Source of the DNA: Bimastos eiseni
Lineage: Eukaryota > Annelida > Clitellata > Crassiclitellata > Lumbricidae
DNA length: 64,000 nt
Direction: 5' to 3'
NCBI GenBank assembly: GCA_959347315.1
Contig: OY365808.1
Location: 3,711,705 to 3,775,704, forward strand
Shown: in pieces, positions 22,376-35,183 of the stretch
Position numbering within the stretch: position 1 is the stretch's first letter
How the letters are laid out: every line of letters begins with the position of its first letter
The notes under the pieces: generated by a model
Told to the model about the DNA's origin: nothing
The model's input: the letters and a program-made list of their open reading frames with translations, nothing else
Databases searched by the model: none
Translations under genes and position numbers: made by a program

Positions 22376-25233
22376 TCAAAGATAAATGAGCCGATCCATT
22401 CCGGAAGTGAGATGGAATGGCAGCTGGAATCGTTCTGTGACTCGATCATGTTCCTCTCGTTGGCTCAGCTGCTTCTTGACACTGGAACTGACCATCTTGA
22501 GCGCCCTGTCGATTTCCATGTCTTTCCGGAGACATTCGTTCAGTGCCTGTATGTACAGCGATCCAGTATTCGTGTCACGATAAGATATGGACCCAGGCAG
22601 AGTTGAGTAAGACATCAAGAAGTCCGGGGATCCAGGAACAAGGACTGCCTTGTGCTTGAAGGTGATGGGTAAAGACTCATCAAGCGACGACACACTTGGA
22701 GCACTTCTTGCATCTTCTTCCAGGTCAGCTTCCGTCACGCTGATGTTGGAAATCCCTTCTCCAATTGTGTCACAATTTGCCACATTTGCTTTAGAGTCTG
22801 ATTCTATATTTTGTGAGGGTGAATATGTTACATGGTCTCCTGTAGAACCATCAGTTGAAAGGATGTTGCCTGCTGCACCATTTTCTGGCTCAGAGTCACC
22901 TAGGAACATAATGGAATAATTCGCATAAAATTCAAAATATTTTGCATAAAGTAATGTAATGTAATGTAAATCTTCGAAAATTTCTCAGCTCCCACAAAAG
23001 CCATGTCAAGAAGACCAGCTTATTCATCGGCAATGAAATAGTTATGAAATTCAAGTCCGTCAGCTGTCTCAATTGCATCCAGATAACAATTCACATTTAA
23101 AACATATTATTATTTCTGTGTTTATTAATCGCTAAGCACTACATAACGATGAAGCATCAACTCAGGGCAATAAGCAGCTGTAGCTGTGACGGATCAAGGC
23201 TCCCATTTATTGACGGCCCCAAAGGAGGCCCGAACTCATGCTCTATGCGCTACATGCCCAGTACCGCAATCATTCAAATTACGTAATTATCATAAAAAGT
23301 TCAATTTAATACTAGTTATGAAATTCAAACAACTGTTAATTCCTTAGCTACATAGACTCACTTAAAGGTTACAAATAACTGCTGAAGTGAAGAAGAAACT
23401 ATAGTAGGCAGGAGATCAGAGAGAGAACACAAATCCTGTTGTGGTGAGTTGAGTCGACCAGTATATTCAGTGAAATGGGAACACAATTTGGAAAGATCAG
23501 AGTAAGACACAAACAAAAGCTACTTACTTACTTTATGTATGTAAATCAGCATCAAGACACTTTCCAAAAATGCTTCATACATGAGTCTTGTCTCTAACTG
23601 CTTGTTCAATACATTCAAAATTTTCATTTGTTGTTTTTTACGACGATAAAAGATCGATAGAAACCAACCTTTCTGGCATGCCTGAATAAAGAACATCTTC
23701 GGTTTCCCTTTCAGCGACGGACACTTTCTGTCTGTGAAGAAGTCAACAAGGTTGAGGATTTCGACCGGCTTTCCGTCACTTGTGTAGATGACTCCGAGCT
23801 TTCCATGCGTCAGGATGCAGCAGACAAAGGCATCGTAATCGGTGTGATCAGCGATGTGCATTGTCAAAAACAGAGACTCGAGAGTTTGTTGGTTGACGTC
23901 CTTGTGCACATGAACCTCAAATTTTAGGTCTTCAAACAACTTCTTAAGACTCTCTGAAAGACATAAAAGATTTCCATTAGCATCTCAGATTTTAAATATA
24001 GTATTGGTCCTCAAAAGTCCTCAAATATAGTGATGGTCCTCAATAATAGTACAATTATAATTATTCTCTATAACTATTCTCTTATGTCAGTTCAACCAAT
24101 CGTTCGTTCTGGGTAAATGCTATATTGTTCAATCCGATATTATGCTGGTGAATACACTGGGCTCCCGATGCGGCTCTTGTGTGGCATAGACATTTCAGAG
24201 GGTTACATTTCATCATGTCTCATTAGCTTCAATTAATCATAAGCTTCTGCTAGCTCACCTTGTCACCTTGGGCTGTCAGTTCTTTGAACTCTAGATAGCG
24301 ACCATCATGATCAACCTTCTCCATGTCTTTCTTTCCAAAGTCGCGTCCCTTAGTTCCTCCAGGTTCATTCCAGTTTTTTCGTGTATCTCGTCCATTTATT
24401 TTTCCATAGACGCCCTCTTTTCTTCCTTCCTTCTCCACACACCAGCATCATTTCCTTCTGCAGTCCATCTGGTCGCATAACATGTCCTAAGAAGCTGGGG
24501 TGTCCAAAGAACCCCAGCTTCTGCTAGCTAGTTGGGCCAAAAGTCCAACTGGGATAAATCAATGAAACTTAATATACAGTCCCACCAAGATAGAATGAAG
24601 GAAGGAAAAATTCACTGTTGCAGCTCGTCAGTTTCAAGTCATGCAAGTAATTGAATGAAACCCTGATTTTGAGACTTCAGCCCAGCATAATAACTAATAA
24701 TTAATCTAAGTGTGAAGGGCAATCATGGGTATACAGTCTAAGCAACTTCGCTTTCTTAGCTTCAACGCACAAGGGCGTGTGGTTAAGCCTCTCCTTCATC
24801 CCCTGATAATCCCATAAACAGACTGCAATGATTTAACTCATTTCAGAGCACAATAGAGCACTCAACGAGGAAAGAATGTCTGGGCAAACAAACAAATCAC
24901 CACAACACTGGGTTTACACTTGCACACTAATCCTCAACACCATTACACCCCACTCATCAATACAAATTAATCTGAACTTAAATTTAATTTAGAAATCAGA
25001 CTTTCATATGAAAGCATCACAAAAGTACAATCAGATCCACCAAGATATCTTTCTTTTCCATGATCACAATCAACGATCACTCGTTAGCTAGGTCTTTCTA
25101 CCTGCATCTTTATCAGCTCCTTTCCGAGACTGCAAATGTCTGTGTCCTTTGTTGAAGTGTTCGATGTTGACAATCAGACACATTCCTCTCGGGTTGTGGT
25201 CCATCTGATATCTGCTGATCTCATCATAGATAC
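22376..25233 (-). CDS. Copy B exons 7-9: caspase p20 and p10
   Basis: E7 carries the substrate-binding Arg in NPRGMCLIV. E8 carries the catalytic His (THGKLGVIY) and catalytic Cys (QACQK, with the next Gly split by the intron). E9 carries an interdomain linker with TEADLEEDARSAP, then PGSPDFLMSYSTLPGS, the second pocket Arg in SYRD, and a stop after DRLIYL. The interdomain Asp residues are candidate self-cleavage sites. The overall fit is to the initiator caspase-8/10 type. Confidence 0.92.
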
Positions 25234-28200
25234 CTAACATCGTCCAAACAGTGAAATACTTATCAATCAATGAAACTTAATATAGCGCCCTTTCAAGATA
25301 TCTACTCACAGGTGCTCCCGATCTGACTATGGCCAAAAAGTGCAGTTTTCAGTAAGGAGTAGAATGCAGAAGAGATTTTGGGGTAGCCCATTCCATGTGG
25401 TTGGACATACCACTGCAAAGACCCGGTTCAACATCATAGAGGTGCCGACATAGGGACAGTCAAGATCCCTCAAGTAGCAGATTACAGACCTTTGACCGAC
25501 ATTGGCAGTGACAGGTCGACACAGTTCCTTTACTTGTACTGTTAATGTATGCATGATAGGAAACCACATAAAGTGCCTTAAGAAAATGTGAAAGCAAGCA
25601 TACCATTGGCAAGAGTTAAAACTATGGAAGGACAGTTACAGATATTTATTAAAATTTACTCACGAGCTGGATTACATCCATCAACAGCAACAGTTTCAAA
25701 AGTATTCAACAATGAAGGATTTCGGAACAATACATGAGGATTGGTGATTGATCCCATTTTAGATGGATTTCTTTCATTCTGTCCTGAAAAAAAACACATT
25801 TTCATGTTTATAATCATCAATACTAGCATTATTTTCAATCTATTAATCAATATAAACAATAAAATAAGCCCTTCAAGATGCCTACATAGAAGCACTCCAG
25901 ACCCAGATGTGGCTGAAAATAATATAATAATTATCATTTGACTCTCATCTCATCCCTGGAAAAAAAGTTGTCACTTACATGTATTATTGATCACAACTGC
26001 TCCTGATTTTATTAATTCTTTCATTTTGGAAATTTAAATAGTGCCTCTTCAAGAAATCTACTCAACGCAGTCACAGACCAGCCGAAGAGAAGGAAGGGAC
26101 TTCAGCAGGTGGTAGAAAGCATGCGAATTATTCTAGGGAACAAAGTTCCAGCAAAGTCATACAGAAATGTAAATCTGAGGCACATTGCGGGGAATGACGA
26201 CAGCAGGACAAAAAACCATGGCTATTACTCTACAGCATAATTTCTCGCATCAATTTCACTTAACTCTCTCTCACAATATACAAATTTCCAAATTGGCCAC
26301 TATAACTGCTATCTACATTGCATAAAGGCCCATCCATATATTACATATGCAAAGAAATCGAATTTTCGGACCCCCATCACCCTATTGCGTGCATACATTT
26401 CGTGGACCCCTCCTCCATGCGTATGTACATCTGAACTGTGTCCCCCCCAATTGCAAATGCTAAATAGCTAAAGACATCTATAAGATATTGATTATACCAA
26501 AGACTTTTTATTTTTTAAGCATCATATTTAACAGCCATTTTTGTCAACTGTTATGAAGGAATAAACTACTAACTACACTTGCATTTAAAAATGTTTGCCT
26601 GCTACATAAAATTGATTAAGCAGGAATATAGTCTGTGATTGGGTTTACAGTTCTGATCTTAATATGCCGTATTGTGTATGTCAGAATTAGACAGTTGTAT
26701 TTGCATACGTAAATATTTTTGGAACCCCTTCGCCCTTCCATCATACACACCCATATGCACATTCGCAGAAATTCGAAATCCCCTCCCCTCGTAATATGTG
26801 GACAGCTCCTAAGTCATGAATTTTTGCCCTTGAATTGTTCATATATGTCTGCAAAATTTTGTTGATTTCATCCACTTACGTTCCAACAAGATCTCATGGC
26901 GCAAGACTGGAAGAAGAAAGCTGTACATATCCAACTGATTTGGTTTCTCTGAAAATAAATAAAAAATCTATAAATTGAACAAATAATCAAAGCAAAATTA
27001 GGTGAAATAAAAGCAAACAAAGCAATGCACTTTAATAAACTGTAATCATCCAGTGCTAATCGCAATTTCCAAAGCAGAACTGTTTTCAGTAAATTATATC
27101 CTGAATGCAAACGAAGCACATGTAGACGGTTACATATTGCAGAAGTATGCTCATAAGCGTAAAACAGTAGCCAACTGGTTTAGCACTTTATTGACAAGAG
27201 CATGCTAAAAGTGAAACCAACGTAGCATGTCGCAAACGTATAAAACCAGTGTTTCTCAACCTGGTTACCGTGCCACCCAAGGTTGCCATGAACCTGCTGC
27301 ATGGGTGCCACGACTGGATGACAAAAGGGATAAAAAAGAGAACAAATACAGCCATTCACAGTTAGTAATAGGCTTATAATTATTTTTGAAAACATAAAGT
27401 AGTGTACAAATAGTCGCAACCTGCCCTGAAAACTTTTTAAAACTATTGGTTCAAGCACTTGTATTGAAATGACAAGCCTCACTTGTTTACAGCCAAATTA
27501 TCTAAACTGGTGAACTTAACCCTTTATCAACCAGCGTTATTGATAATGCCTTACGTTTTATTACGTGCCGGTCGTTAGAGGGTTAAGGAAAGCAGTGAGT
27601 AATAGAGTAAAGGCATATGCTGAGTCCCAACTGGGACAATATTTATACCAGATACCTGTTGCTGGGTCTGACCAGTAGAGTAGTTTGAACTGGTCGTTGC
27701 AATCGGCGTTGTCTGGATGACTGAGAATGGCTTTCAGCGCGAAGTAGAAGCCATCTCTTTCAGCGTACAGCTGGTCTTTCGTCATACCACAAAGGTTGTT
27801 GCTATACATCTCATACATCGTCAGCAGAGGAGTCGCCAACTCTCCAACGAAGTAGTAGTCCTGCCGCCTCTGTGATTTCAGAATTGCAGCACAACTCATG
27901 AAATCACAACCACAGGCTTGGAAATTTCTAAGGTGCTACTTAATAACCACGTGTAGGACATAGACATTTTCAAAATGCTGTCTAAATAAAGAGATTGTGT
28001 TGATTTTAGAACAAAGAGAGAAGGCATAGGTTCTGTGACAATGGAGCAAGTTTAGAGCACAAGAAATGGAAAGTGGTGGAATACAACAATCAACCAATTT
28101 CCTTAGGATCAATCAAAAAAGATGTTCTTAAATATGACATACTTTTGACTACGCCCTCTCCTTCTCCATATTTCCCCACACACAGCATTGCCCTTCCCTC

Positions 28201-30582
28201 TCTCCTTCTGCAGACAGCTGCACTCCAACCAAGTTCTAGTGCAGCGGATCTCAACTTACTTAGTGGTACAAGCCCTTGGTAATATTACAAAGTTGTGGCA
28301 ACCCCAACAATAAAATTAATTGAGTTACTACCATTCACTGCATTTTTGCTACCATTTTCATGTATTTCACTTCTCTATATTTTATAATCCACACACACCA
28401 TACATACTAACAGCATTGTCAATCATTAACCAACAAAGCAGTTTTTTTAATAATTTTGAAAATTTCAAAATAGAATTTATGAAATGAAATGTTAATCTGC
28501 ATTTCAATATTTATTGTACAAAAACTAAGTTAAAAAGTTGCTTTTAGTGTAGTAGTTAGGGTAGTAAACACTATTACACAACTATTTCAAACTACACTGA
28601 CAATAATCTTCACAAATTTAAGAAGGTTCCAGTTGACCTCTTACAAATTGTAAGGCAACCCCGTGAGGGTTGCCCATAGGCTGAGATGGTCCACTATTCT
28701 AGTACCTAGATAAATAAACCTAATGATCACAAATATACCTCATGACCATAAACCCCATATGATGCTTGTATCCAAACAAATACATCTCGAGTAAATATAT
28801 CAAATATATCTCGTATATATAAATATCACCTTCAGGCTTATTAATCCCACACAATGTAGGGTCAGCCACACCGATCCTTCTTCCTTCTCCTCCACTTTAC
28901 TCTGCCACAAGTGTCTTCATTTTTAAATTTGGGAGTCTTCAGATCCTATTGCATCATATCTTCCCATTTCTTCTTCTGTCGTCCCCGACTCTGTCATCCG
29001 TTAACATATGCTTTCATAATTCTTTTAATGTACCTTTTGTCCTCTCTTCTCGTTACATGACCGTACCATCCCTTCGTTCTGCCCATGAACTCATGGCGGT
29101 TAATCCAGGAGCTTTGCCTACGCGGGTCAGACCAGCTGGAACAGCCTCACCTTTCCTTTTCGGAAGGAGCTGCTGTCTCTTTCCCCTGCTGCCTTTCAGA
29201 AGCGCTTGAAGACTTTCCTTTTTCTGTTTAGCCTTGTGTTGAGTCGTGAGCGTCTGTGATTCGAGTGGCGCTATATAAGTGCACCATTACATGTACATTA
29301 CATTACATCTCATTCTGGCCTCTCATATTTTTTCTGTAATACATGTCACTCCCAGTGTCTTTCTGATATCTTCGTGCCTTTTCTCAGCTCTAAGTGTTAC
29401 TGCAAGAATCCACCTCAGCATTCTTATCTCCGTTCTCTCCAATAAAACTTCTTCTTTCATTGATGGTGTCCATGCCTCTGCTCCATAGAACATTGCCAGT
29501 CTTATCATTGTTTTGCAAACCTTTTTCTTGAGGAGAATCGACATTTTAGTGTCATACAATACGCCCGTCAAATCCTTCCATTTTTGCAGGCTGTCTTTAT
29601 CCCGTTCTTGACATTATTCTCACAGCCACCCTTAGCACTCATTGCCGATCCAAGGTATTTAAAATTTTCAGTTTGTTTCAGCACATTTTCCGCCCTGTCT
29701 TTGACGAGTATTGTTTTATTCGACTTGGAGAAGATCATGGTTTCTGTTTTACTGATGTTTCTCGTAAGTCCCTTGCTTTCCAATGCTTCCTGCCAATCAG
29801 TGAAACGTGTTTGTATCCCTGCCTCCTCCACATCTTCCACTATAAGATCATCTGAAAACAGCATATCTCACGGCACCTCTCTTCTTACATGATCCGATAT
29901 AACATCCATCCAAATACATCTCGTGGCCACAAACACAGCTCATGACCATAAACAAATCCATCTCATGACCACAACAAATCTACCTCATGACTATAAACAT
30001 ATATACATCATGACCATAAGCAATCATACCTCCTGATCAATCAGCTTGTACAGTGAGCTCTTGTAGTCACGTTTCTGATTGCCGGCTCGATTTGCAACAC
30101 GGGTAACGTACTTATCAGTAAATTCTATTTGCTCTCGCGATTGCAAATTGATGGCACAGAAGCAGCTCTCTGGCATTATGATCAGCATCTTCTGAACAGT
30201 CTTTGATATTAGGTCTGGATCATTCTTCAGCGTATTCTCAATCAACCTCTTCTTGAAATCTGACACAAATAGAAGCATTGTTGTTTAAATTAAATGCTAT
30301 TTTGATACAGACAAATATTGGTCACTGGTAACTATGAATCCTATAAAGTGAGAGATAATTAACTGGCCACATGCTCAGAGGATACTTGTTTGGACTGTCA
30401 GTTAGTCATAGACTGATATATCAACTAGTAACTTCTGTCTACAATTACAAATATTCATGTAACATTCTATTTTTTTAACCTGGCAACTGCTACCCGATTT
30501 AGAAACCTGATTATGATGTTACCTGGCAACACGAGACGAAGAAATCCGTAGAAGTAGCCGTAAGCTGATCCATATCCAATGT
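22376..30582 (-). CDS. Gene copy B: STING-caspase part of the array (5' end in assembly gap)
   Basis: Exons on the minus strand: E2 30582-30523 (5' part in the gap), E3 30259-30030, E4 27869-27656, E5 26948-26880 (STING), E6 25783-25664 (linker), E7 25233-25102, E8 23953-23669 and E9 22899-22376 (caspase). All junctions are GT-AG, in frame and in the same phases as copy C. Visible coding length is 1634 nt. STING keeps the pocket Tyr163, Arg232, Arg238, Tyr240, Glu260, Thr263 and Pro264 equivalents. The caspase has YQMDHNPRG, CILTHG, FIQACQKG, SYRDTNTGSLYIQ and a normal C-terminus. The p20-p10 linker is longer than in copy C and is Asp/Glu-rich. No TIR exon occurs between the gap and copy C, so it is either inside the gap or lost. 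Transposon fragments sit in the introns. Confidence 0.9.
22951..23035 (-). repeat. SINE-like repeat with TTACA tail (in the copy B E8-E9 intron)
   Basis: Reverse complement of the 19801-19957 family: TTACATTACATTAC tail, GAAATTTTC.AAGATTTAC, GTCTTCTTGACATGGCTTTT. It lies inside the intron. Confidence 0.55.
24245..24505 (-). pseudogene. LINE C-terminal fragment
   Basis: The minus strand reads LGHVMRPDGLQKEMM and, after a frameshift, DEIHEKTGMNLEELRDA and RKTWRRLIMMVA, which is the tail of an RTE/CR1-like non-LTR polymerase. It is a fragment in the E7-E8 intron of copy B. A perfect 12-bp hairpin (AGAAGCTGGGGT and its complement, around 24491-24525) marks its right edge. Confidence 0.7.
26330..26815. 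mobile_element. Probable MITE
   Basis: Left end GGCCCATCCATATATTACAT and right end ATATGTGGACAGCTCCTAAG are roughly inverted. Both sides carry CCCC-rich inner blocks next to GAAATTCGAAAT or AAATCGAATTTTC. It resembles the widespread GGCCGTCCATAAAT-type MITEs. It sits in the intron between E5 and E6 of copy B. Confidence 0.5.
26880..30582 (-). CDS. Copy B exons 2-5: STING domain
   Basis: Exons 30582-30523 (partial), 30259-30030, 27869-27656 and 26948-26880. Motifs are YGYFYGFLRLVLP, NRAGNQKRDYKSSLYKLI, GELATPLLTMYE and LDMYSFLLPVLRHEILLE. This is the full ligand-binding fold except for the residues lost in the gap. Confidence 0.9.
28242..28696. mobile_element. hAT MITE, 455 bp
   Basis: Begins CAGCGGATCTCAAC and ends TGAGATGGTCCACTA. 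It is flanked by TTCTAGTG (28234-28241) and TTCTAGTA (28697-28704), an 8-bp target duplication with one change. It has no coding capacity and lies in the E3-E4 intron of copy B. Confidence 0.75.
28850..29870 (-). pseudogene. LINE reverse-transcriptase fragment, interrupted
   Basis: The minus strand reads MLFSDDLIVEDVEEAG, WQEALESKGLTRNISKTE and FKYLGSAMSAKGGCENN. A frameshift near 29568 follows, then LAMFYGAEAWTPSMKEE and RMLRWILAV, and after an insertion WYGHVTRREDKRYIKR. This is the C-terminal half of an RTE-like non-LTR polymerase. The plus-strand insert at about 29080-29310 is itself the end of another LINE. Broken and in an intron of copy B. Confidence 0.85.
29080..29310 (+). mobile_element. 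LINE 3' end inserted in another LINE
   Basis: The plus strand reads AGTASPFLFGRSCCLFPL and FRSALKTFLFLF-like text typical of the last residues of Jockey/CR1-type polymerases. It then has GGCGCTATATAAGTGCACC and a TTACATTACAT tail. It splits the minus-strand LINE at 28850-29870. Confidence 0.6.
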
Positions 30583-30782
30583 NNNNNNNNNNNNNNNNNN
30601 NNNNNNNNNNNNNNNNNNNNNNNNNNNNNNNNNNNNNNNNNNNNNNNNNNNNNNNNNNNNNNNNNNNNNNNNNNNNNNNNNNNNNNNNNNNNNNNNNNNN
30701 NNNNNNNNNNNNNNNNNNNNNNNNNNNNNNNNNNNNNNNNNNNNNNNNNNNNNNNNNNNNNNNNNNNNNNNNNNNNNNNNNN
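30583..30782. other. Assembly gap (200 N)
   Basis: Exactly 200 N, so probably a placeholder of unknown true size. It cuts STING exon E2 of copy B. The right edge coincides with the start of a tandem repeat unit. Confidence 0.99.
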
Positions 30783-30985
30783 AAATCAGTCACTCAAATA
30801 TGGCACCTGAATGAATATGCCTCTTAACATTTTTGTCAGCTAACATTCTATCATAACAAATCTCGCTTTTAAATTTAAGTTTAATTATTCAAAATTTATC
30901 AAATCAGTCACTCATATTTGGCGCTTGAATGTATGCTTCTTAAAAGTTTTTTTCTGCTAATATTCTGTCATAAAATTCAACACAT
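30783..30985. repeat. Tandem repeat at the gap edge, unit about 118 bp
   Basis: AAATCAGTCACTCA begins at 30783 and again at 30901, each followed by related text (TATGGCACCTGAATG and TTTGGCGCTTGAATG, later ATTCTATCATAA and ATTCTGTCATAA). The gap probably hides more units. Confidence 0.8.
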
Positions 30986-32540
30986 GTTTCTTCCATATTC
31001 ACTTTCACGATCATAATAGCTTCATGAGTTTCTTCTGATAATCGACATTTTTGATCTGACCAATAGGAGTTCATCACCATCTTTTAATCTTACTATATTA
31101 ATATTTATATATAGTCAGTAGTAATTCAATAGTTATTTGTTACAATATAACAATTAACCATTGAATTAACTACTGAATGAACTCCTGAAGCCGATGTGAT
31201 CCAGGAGATCAAAAGACCAGCAACAGAGGTCAAGCAATATTAAAAAGACACGCATTTAGTATAGATATTAGCGACAAGAGATATGCTGGCAGTGAATAAC
31301 AATACCTTGGACAACCACTTATAAAGCTCACAACCCTGGTTTGAGAATCCTGAGGGGGTCGCATTCCCTGATAGCAATAACCCTAGGAACCTGCTTGAAA
31401 CTATGATGTTTGAAGTGCATTGGTCTCATGAATAATTAAGCGTACTTAAAAGGAAGACATCAAAATGCCCAAATCAATTGGTCAAAACACCGGTTCGTAA
31501 AGCAAACAAAAGATATACCCATTTCCTTCTGACACTAACACTTAATTATATGCTGAACAAACCGTAATCGAAAGCTTCAAATTTCTAAAGCTTTTGGTCC
31601 TGATCTTTCATCATAAGATAAACAAATGCAGCGTTGTTTGCTGGAGTCCAACCTGCCTTCTAAAACTGAATTATGCCCGCTGGTTAAGTTTTATCACGTT
31701 TGCGTCAATCAGCAAAAGTTTCCGCTGCTGTGATTCATACTATTTTAAAGTTGAACTACCAAAGTAATAGTTATTTTAAGTCGATCAAAGGTTAGCGAAA
31801 ACCCCATCACATGAAATCAGCCTTTCTCGAAACTCGTGTAGTTTAACAGTCCGGAAGTTATTTTACAAAATTTACCTTGCCCTGAAAGATCACTTGAAAA
31901 TAGTGCAATCACACAATCGCTGAGAATTAAAATCTTTCTTCGCTGTATATCATTGCGATGAATCGTTGCCAACTTACAATTATTGATAATTAATTACAAT
32001 TACTTTCTATAGTTCAAACATGCGAGATGAAAACATCGTGTTAGTAGAGGATAATAGCCTATGAATAGGTATTGCGATGTAAAAGTCCAGAGCGTTCCAA
32101 ATTCTCAAACTCTCGAAATGACGCTCAAAATTCCCAACGCAGAAAAATTACTCTAACCTGAAAACCCCAGCGAAGTTTTAGCAGACACTCAAGGACTTAC
32201 AGTAATACAGTTCAATGCCATATACCCCAAGAATAGAAACTCAGACGTAGCACAGTCTGACGGTCTTTCAAGTTGATGGTAATTTTTTTTATTAAACTGT
32301 CATTTATAGCGCGCCTAAAAACAAGTGAATCTTGCACGAAAGCGCGTAAGAGAAAAGAGTAAAATGTAAATGTGCATCTTAATTTAAATCCTGAAATTCC
32401 TAAACGACACAGAAAAGCCGCACGTTGACTCAGGAACGATGTTCCTCGGAATTCCGGAAATGTTCGGTTCCCACCAATCTCGCCTCTTGCCACCAACGAA
32501 ATGTTCGGTTCCCACCAATCTCGCCTCTTGCCACCAACAG
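30986..32540. other. Upstream region of copy B, no gene recognised
   Basis: AT-rich sequence without a credible coding frame on either strand. No TIR exon like 3653-4079 or 52904-53336 is present. A non-coding 5' exon or promoter of copy B could lie here but I cannot identify one. Confidence 0.5.
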
Positions 32541-32543
32541 TCC

Positions 32544-32544
<1 letters not shown>

Positions 32545-32613
<69 letters not shown>

Positions 32614-32775
32614 ATATATATATATTATATATATATATATATATATATGTATATGTATATATATATGTATATATATATATATTATATATATATATAGTGA
32701 GAGAGCGAGAGACAGACAGACAGACAGACAGACACAGACAGAGAGAAAAAGAGAGACAGACACAGACAGACAGAA

Positions 32776-32826
<51 letters not shown>
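32545..32826. repeat. Compound (AT)n-(AG/ACAG)n microsatellite
   Basis: About 150 bp of TA repeats followed by GAGAGA and CAGACAGA repeats. The long open frames across it are low-complexity artefacts. Confidence 0.97.
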
Positions 32827-33508
32827 ACTGTCCTTTGTTTCCCTTGCGCTAGTCTTTCCCTTAGAATTTTCCAGACACCACATAATTCACCATAACTGTG
32901 TGACTACGTTTATATAGCACATTTTCTACTCTGTTATTGGCTTACTATGACGCTTAATTATGATCATTCGTAAGAGTACGATGAAACTTGCGGAGAGATG
33001 ACTTAAGAGGTAGGTGAAAGTTTTTGAGTACTAAAATTAGTTTTAAAAGTTAATTGGAAACAATAGCCGTTTTCCAAGATCGTCGGTTGGATAATAAGGC
33101 AACCTCAGAGCTACGTCAATTGAACGATAGCGTAAGTTCTTAGTCTTCCTTCGCTTTCGCCGAAAAGGTATCCATCTCGCACCTTCAATTCCCACCTAAC
33201 TCAACGATAATTCGACAGACCAACCGATATACTGACCAGGCTGATCTGTCGATGATGAGAAACCGAAAGTAGGCAGGCGAGAGTAGACGCCATGGTCAGA
33301 TGTAGGCCTAGTCTGAGCAATGCTGTAGAAACAACTGGGATCGTTCTCTAAATATACATGATTCATAAATAGTGTCAGAGCTCTGATGGAAGAAAATGAA
33401 AACATAACAGGGAACTATTGAGTGTTGACATCGACAATAGCCACGACGACAACCGCTTATATGGAGACGACTAATGACAAAAGAAAGTAGACCTAATAGC
33501 TGGTCGAT

Positions 33509-33557
33509 GGTGGTGGTGGTGGTGGTGGTGATGATGATGATGATGATGATGATGATG
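33509..33557. repeat. (TGG)n(TGA)n microsatellite
   Basis: Pure trinucleotide run. The surrounding 32830-34010 holds no gene I can support. Confidence 0.95.
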
Positions 33558-34013
33558 ACTATGATTACGGTAATAGTGGTAGTCGAACGACAGTGATACA
33601 GAAGTATAATCCTGCAGGTATCGATATGCATGTATTTACACGCAGGTATTCACTTTCAGTGTTTATATGCAGGCATGTGCATGCGGCATGATGCAGTTAC
33701 TCACTTTCAGGTGGTTATATGCAGATGTTTATATACAGTTGGTAGTGGTGATAAAGATGCTGGTGGTGCTAATTGTGACGACGTCAGTAGTGGTGATAAT
33801 GCCCGTTCTGTAACACTGTGCCTTTTGCACTGTAACATGACACCCTACGACGTCATCCATTGTCACGGCAGAACCCTAGCGCCGCCCACCTGACAATCAT
33901 CCATTGCTGTGAGACCACACTTGACCTTTGTACTGTACACAACCCGGAAATCAGGAAATAAAGGGACCCCTAATGATAACATGAGAATAATTAGCAAATG
34001 ATTGTGGATTTAA

Positions 34014-34447
34014 ATAATTCCAAAACCGTTTTAATCCTGACATATTAACCCACAAATGCTTAATTTATGAACGTCTTGGCTTGAGAATGTTTAGTAATAC
34101 TGACGTCTTTAAATAACGATGTTAATGCCTTGGGAGGAATTTGATCAGCTGGTCATTGGTGCTGCTGTTGACCATTGAATGGTTCACGAGCCTTGAAGCT
34201 TGTGTTGAGGCTGAAGGTGGACACTTTGAACACACCATGTAATCTAATATTATTCAGATATAAAAATAAATTTGAAATAAATTCAGGGCGAAAATTTCGC
34301 AGATATATTATGGGCAGTGTTTAATGCTTAAATTTTTGAAAAAAATGACGTAACTTATGACATCATTATTGGACGACAGGAGCTGTAATATTTTATGCAC
34401 TGCTAGATAAAAATATATCCGGATTAAAACGGCTTTGGAATTTTAAA
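34014..34447. mobile_element. MITE with 30-bp terminal inverted repeats
   Basis: The left arm AATTCCAAAACCGTTTTAAT and right arm ATTAAAACGGCTTTGGAATT are inverted copies. The interior is AT-rich and non-coding. The target duplication is unclear. Confidence 0.7.
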
Positions 34448-34514
34448 AATTGATGAATGTATATTATTTATATTCATATTACCATTAGGATCCCTTTATT
34501 TCAGGACACAGTAT

Positions 34515-34515
<1 letters not shown>

Positions 34516-34548
<33 letters not shown>
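34516..34548. repeat. (AT)n microsatellite
   Basis: Alternating TA run. Confidence 0.95.
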
Positions 34549-34549
<1 letters not shown>

Positions 34550-35183
34550 ATAGACAAACAGTCACAAAGTGACACACTGCAGTTAGTTCCACCCAACATC
34601 ATCATTGACGGACTAAACCTCATCTGTGCAGCAGACGGAATGTTCTCCTCCTGTGAACCAAACAGTGGCGCTGTGTGCATTCGGCGCATTAAACACATGT
34701 GATGGCTCGTTCGACTTAACCTTTTCAGGGTTATTTAACATGTGAGTCATGTTATAGGCATGAAAAATATTTAACAGATCCGAATCAGTTTGACCGAGAT
34801 ATTTAAGTTTATGTCACCCTATATTATCAAGGAAAAAGTCTGCGATTAGTTATTTTGGGTGATGTTATAAAATTATAGGCCTCCAAAAAATGACGGTCTT
34901 CTGTTATAATGGTAAACTTCGTCTGTATGAAATCGAACTATAAAACAAACTTTATGCATATATGCCTGTGTCTGGTGATACCAGATATACAGATTACCTC
35001 ATAATCACGTCAAAGAATAGAAATCGACGAATAACTCTCAGACGGTATAAGAACGCGTCGGAACAGAACCTACAATTCTTAGCGTTAAGCTATGCTAAGC
35101 TACTTTATGCATGCTGAGCAGACTGACCTTGCAGATCGCCACAAATAATTATCTCGTGTTGTCTATTTCCATATGCCAGAATT

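Noticed and set aside
22376..25233. A stand-alone caspase gene separate from STING
   Set aside because: E7 has no start codon of its own and begins with 2 nt completing a codon from linker E6. The same STING-to-caspase chain recurs in copy C with the same phases.
27180..27482. 100-codon minus frame in a copy B intron
   Set aside because: The plus strand at 27246 begins CAGTGTTTCTCAACCTGG, a typical hAT terminus, so this is transposon end sequence. I could not find the other end and did not call an element.
32425..32917. 90-220-codon frames rich in IYIY and RERERE/SLSLSL
   Set aside because: AT and GA microsatellite translation. The flanks show no domain or splice logic.
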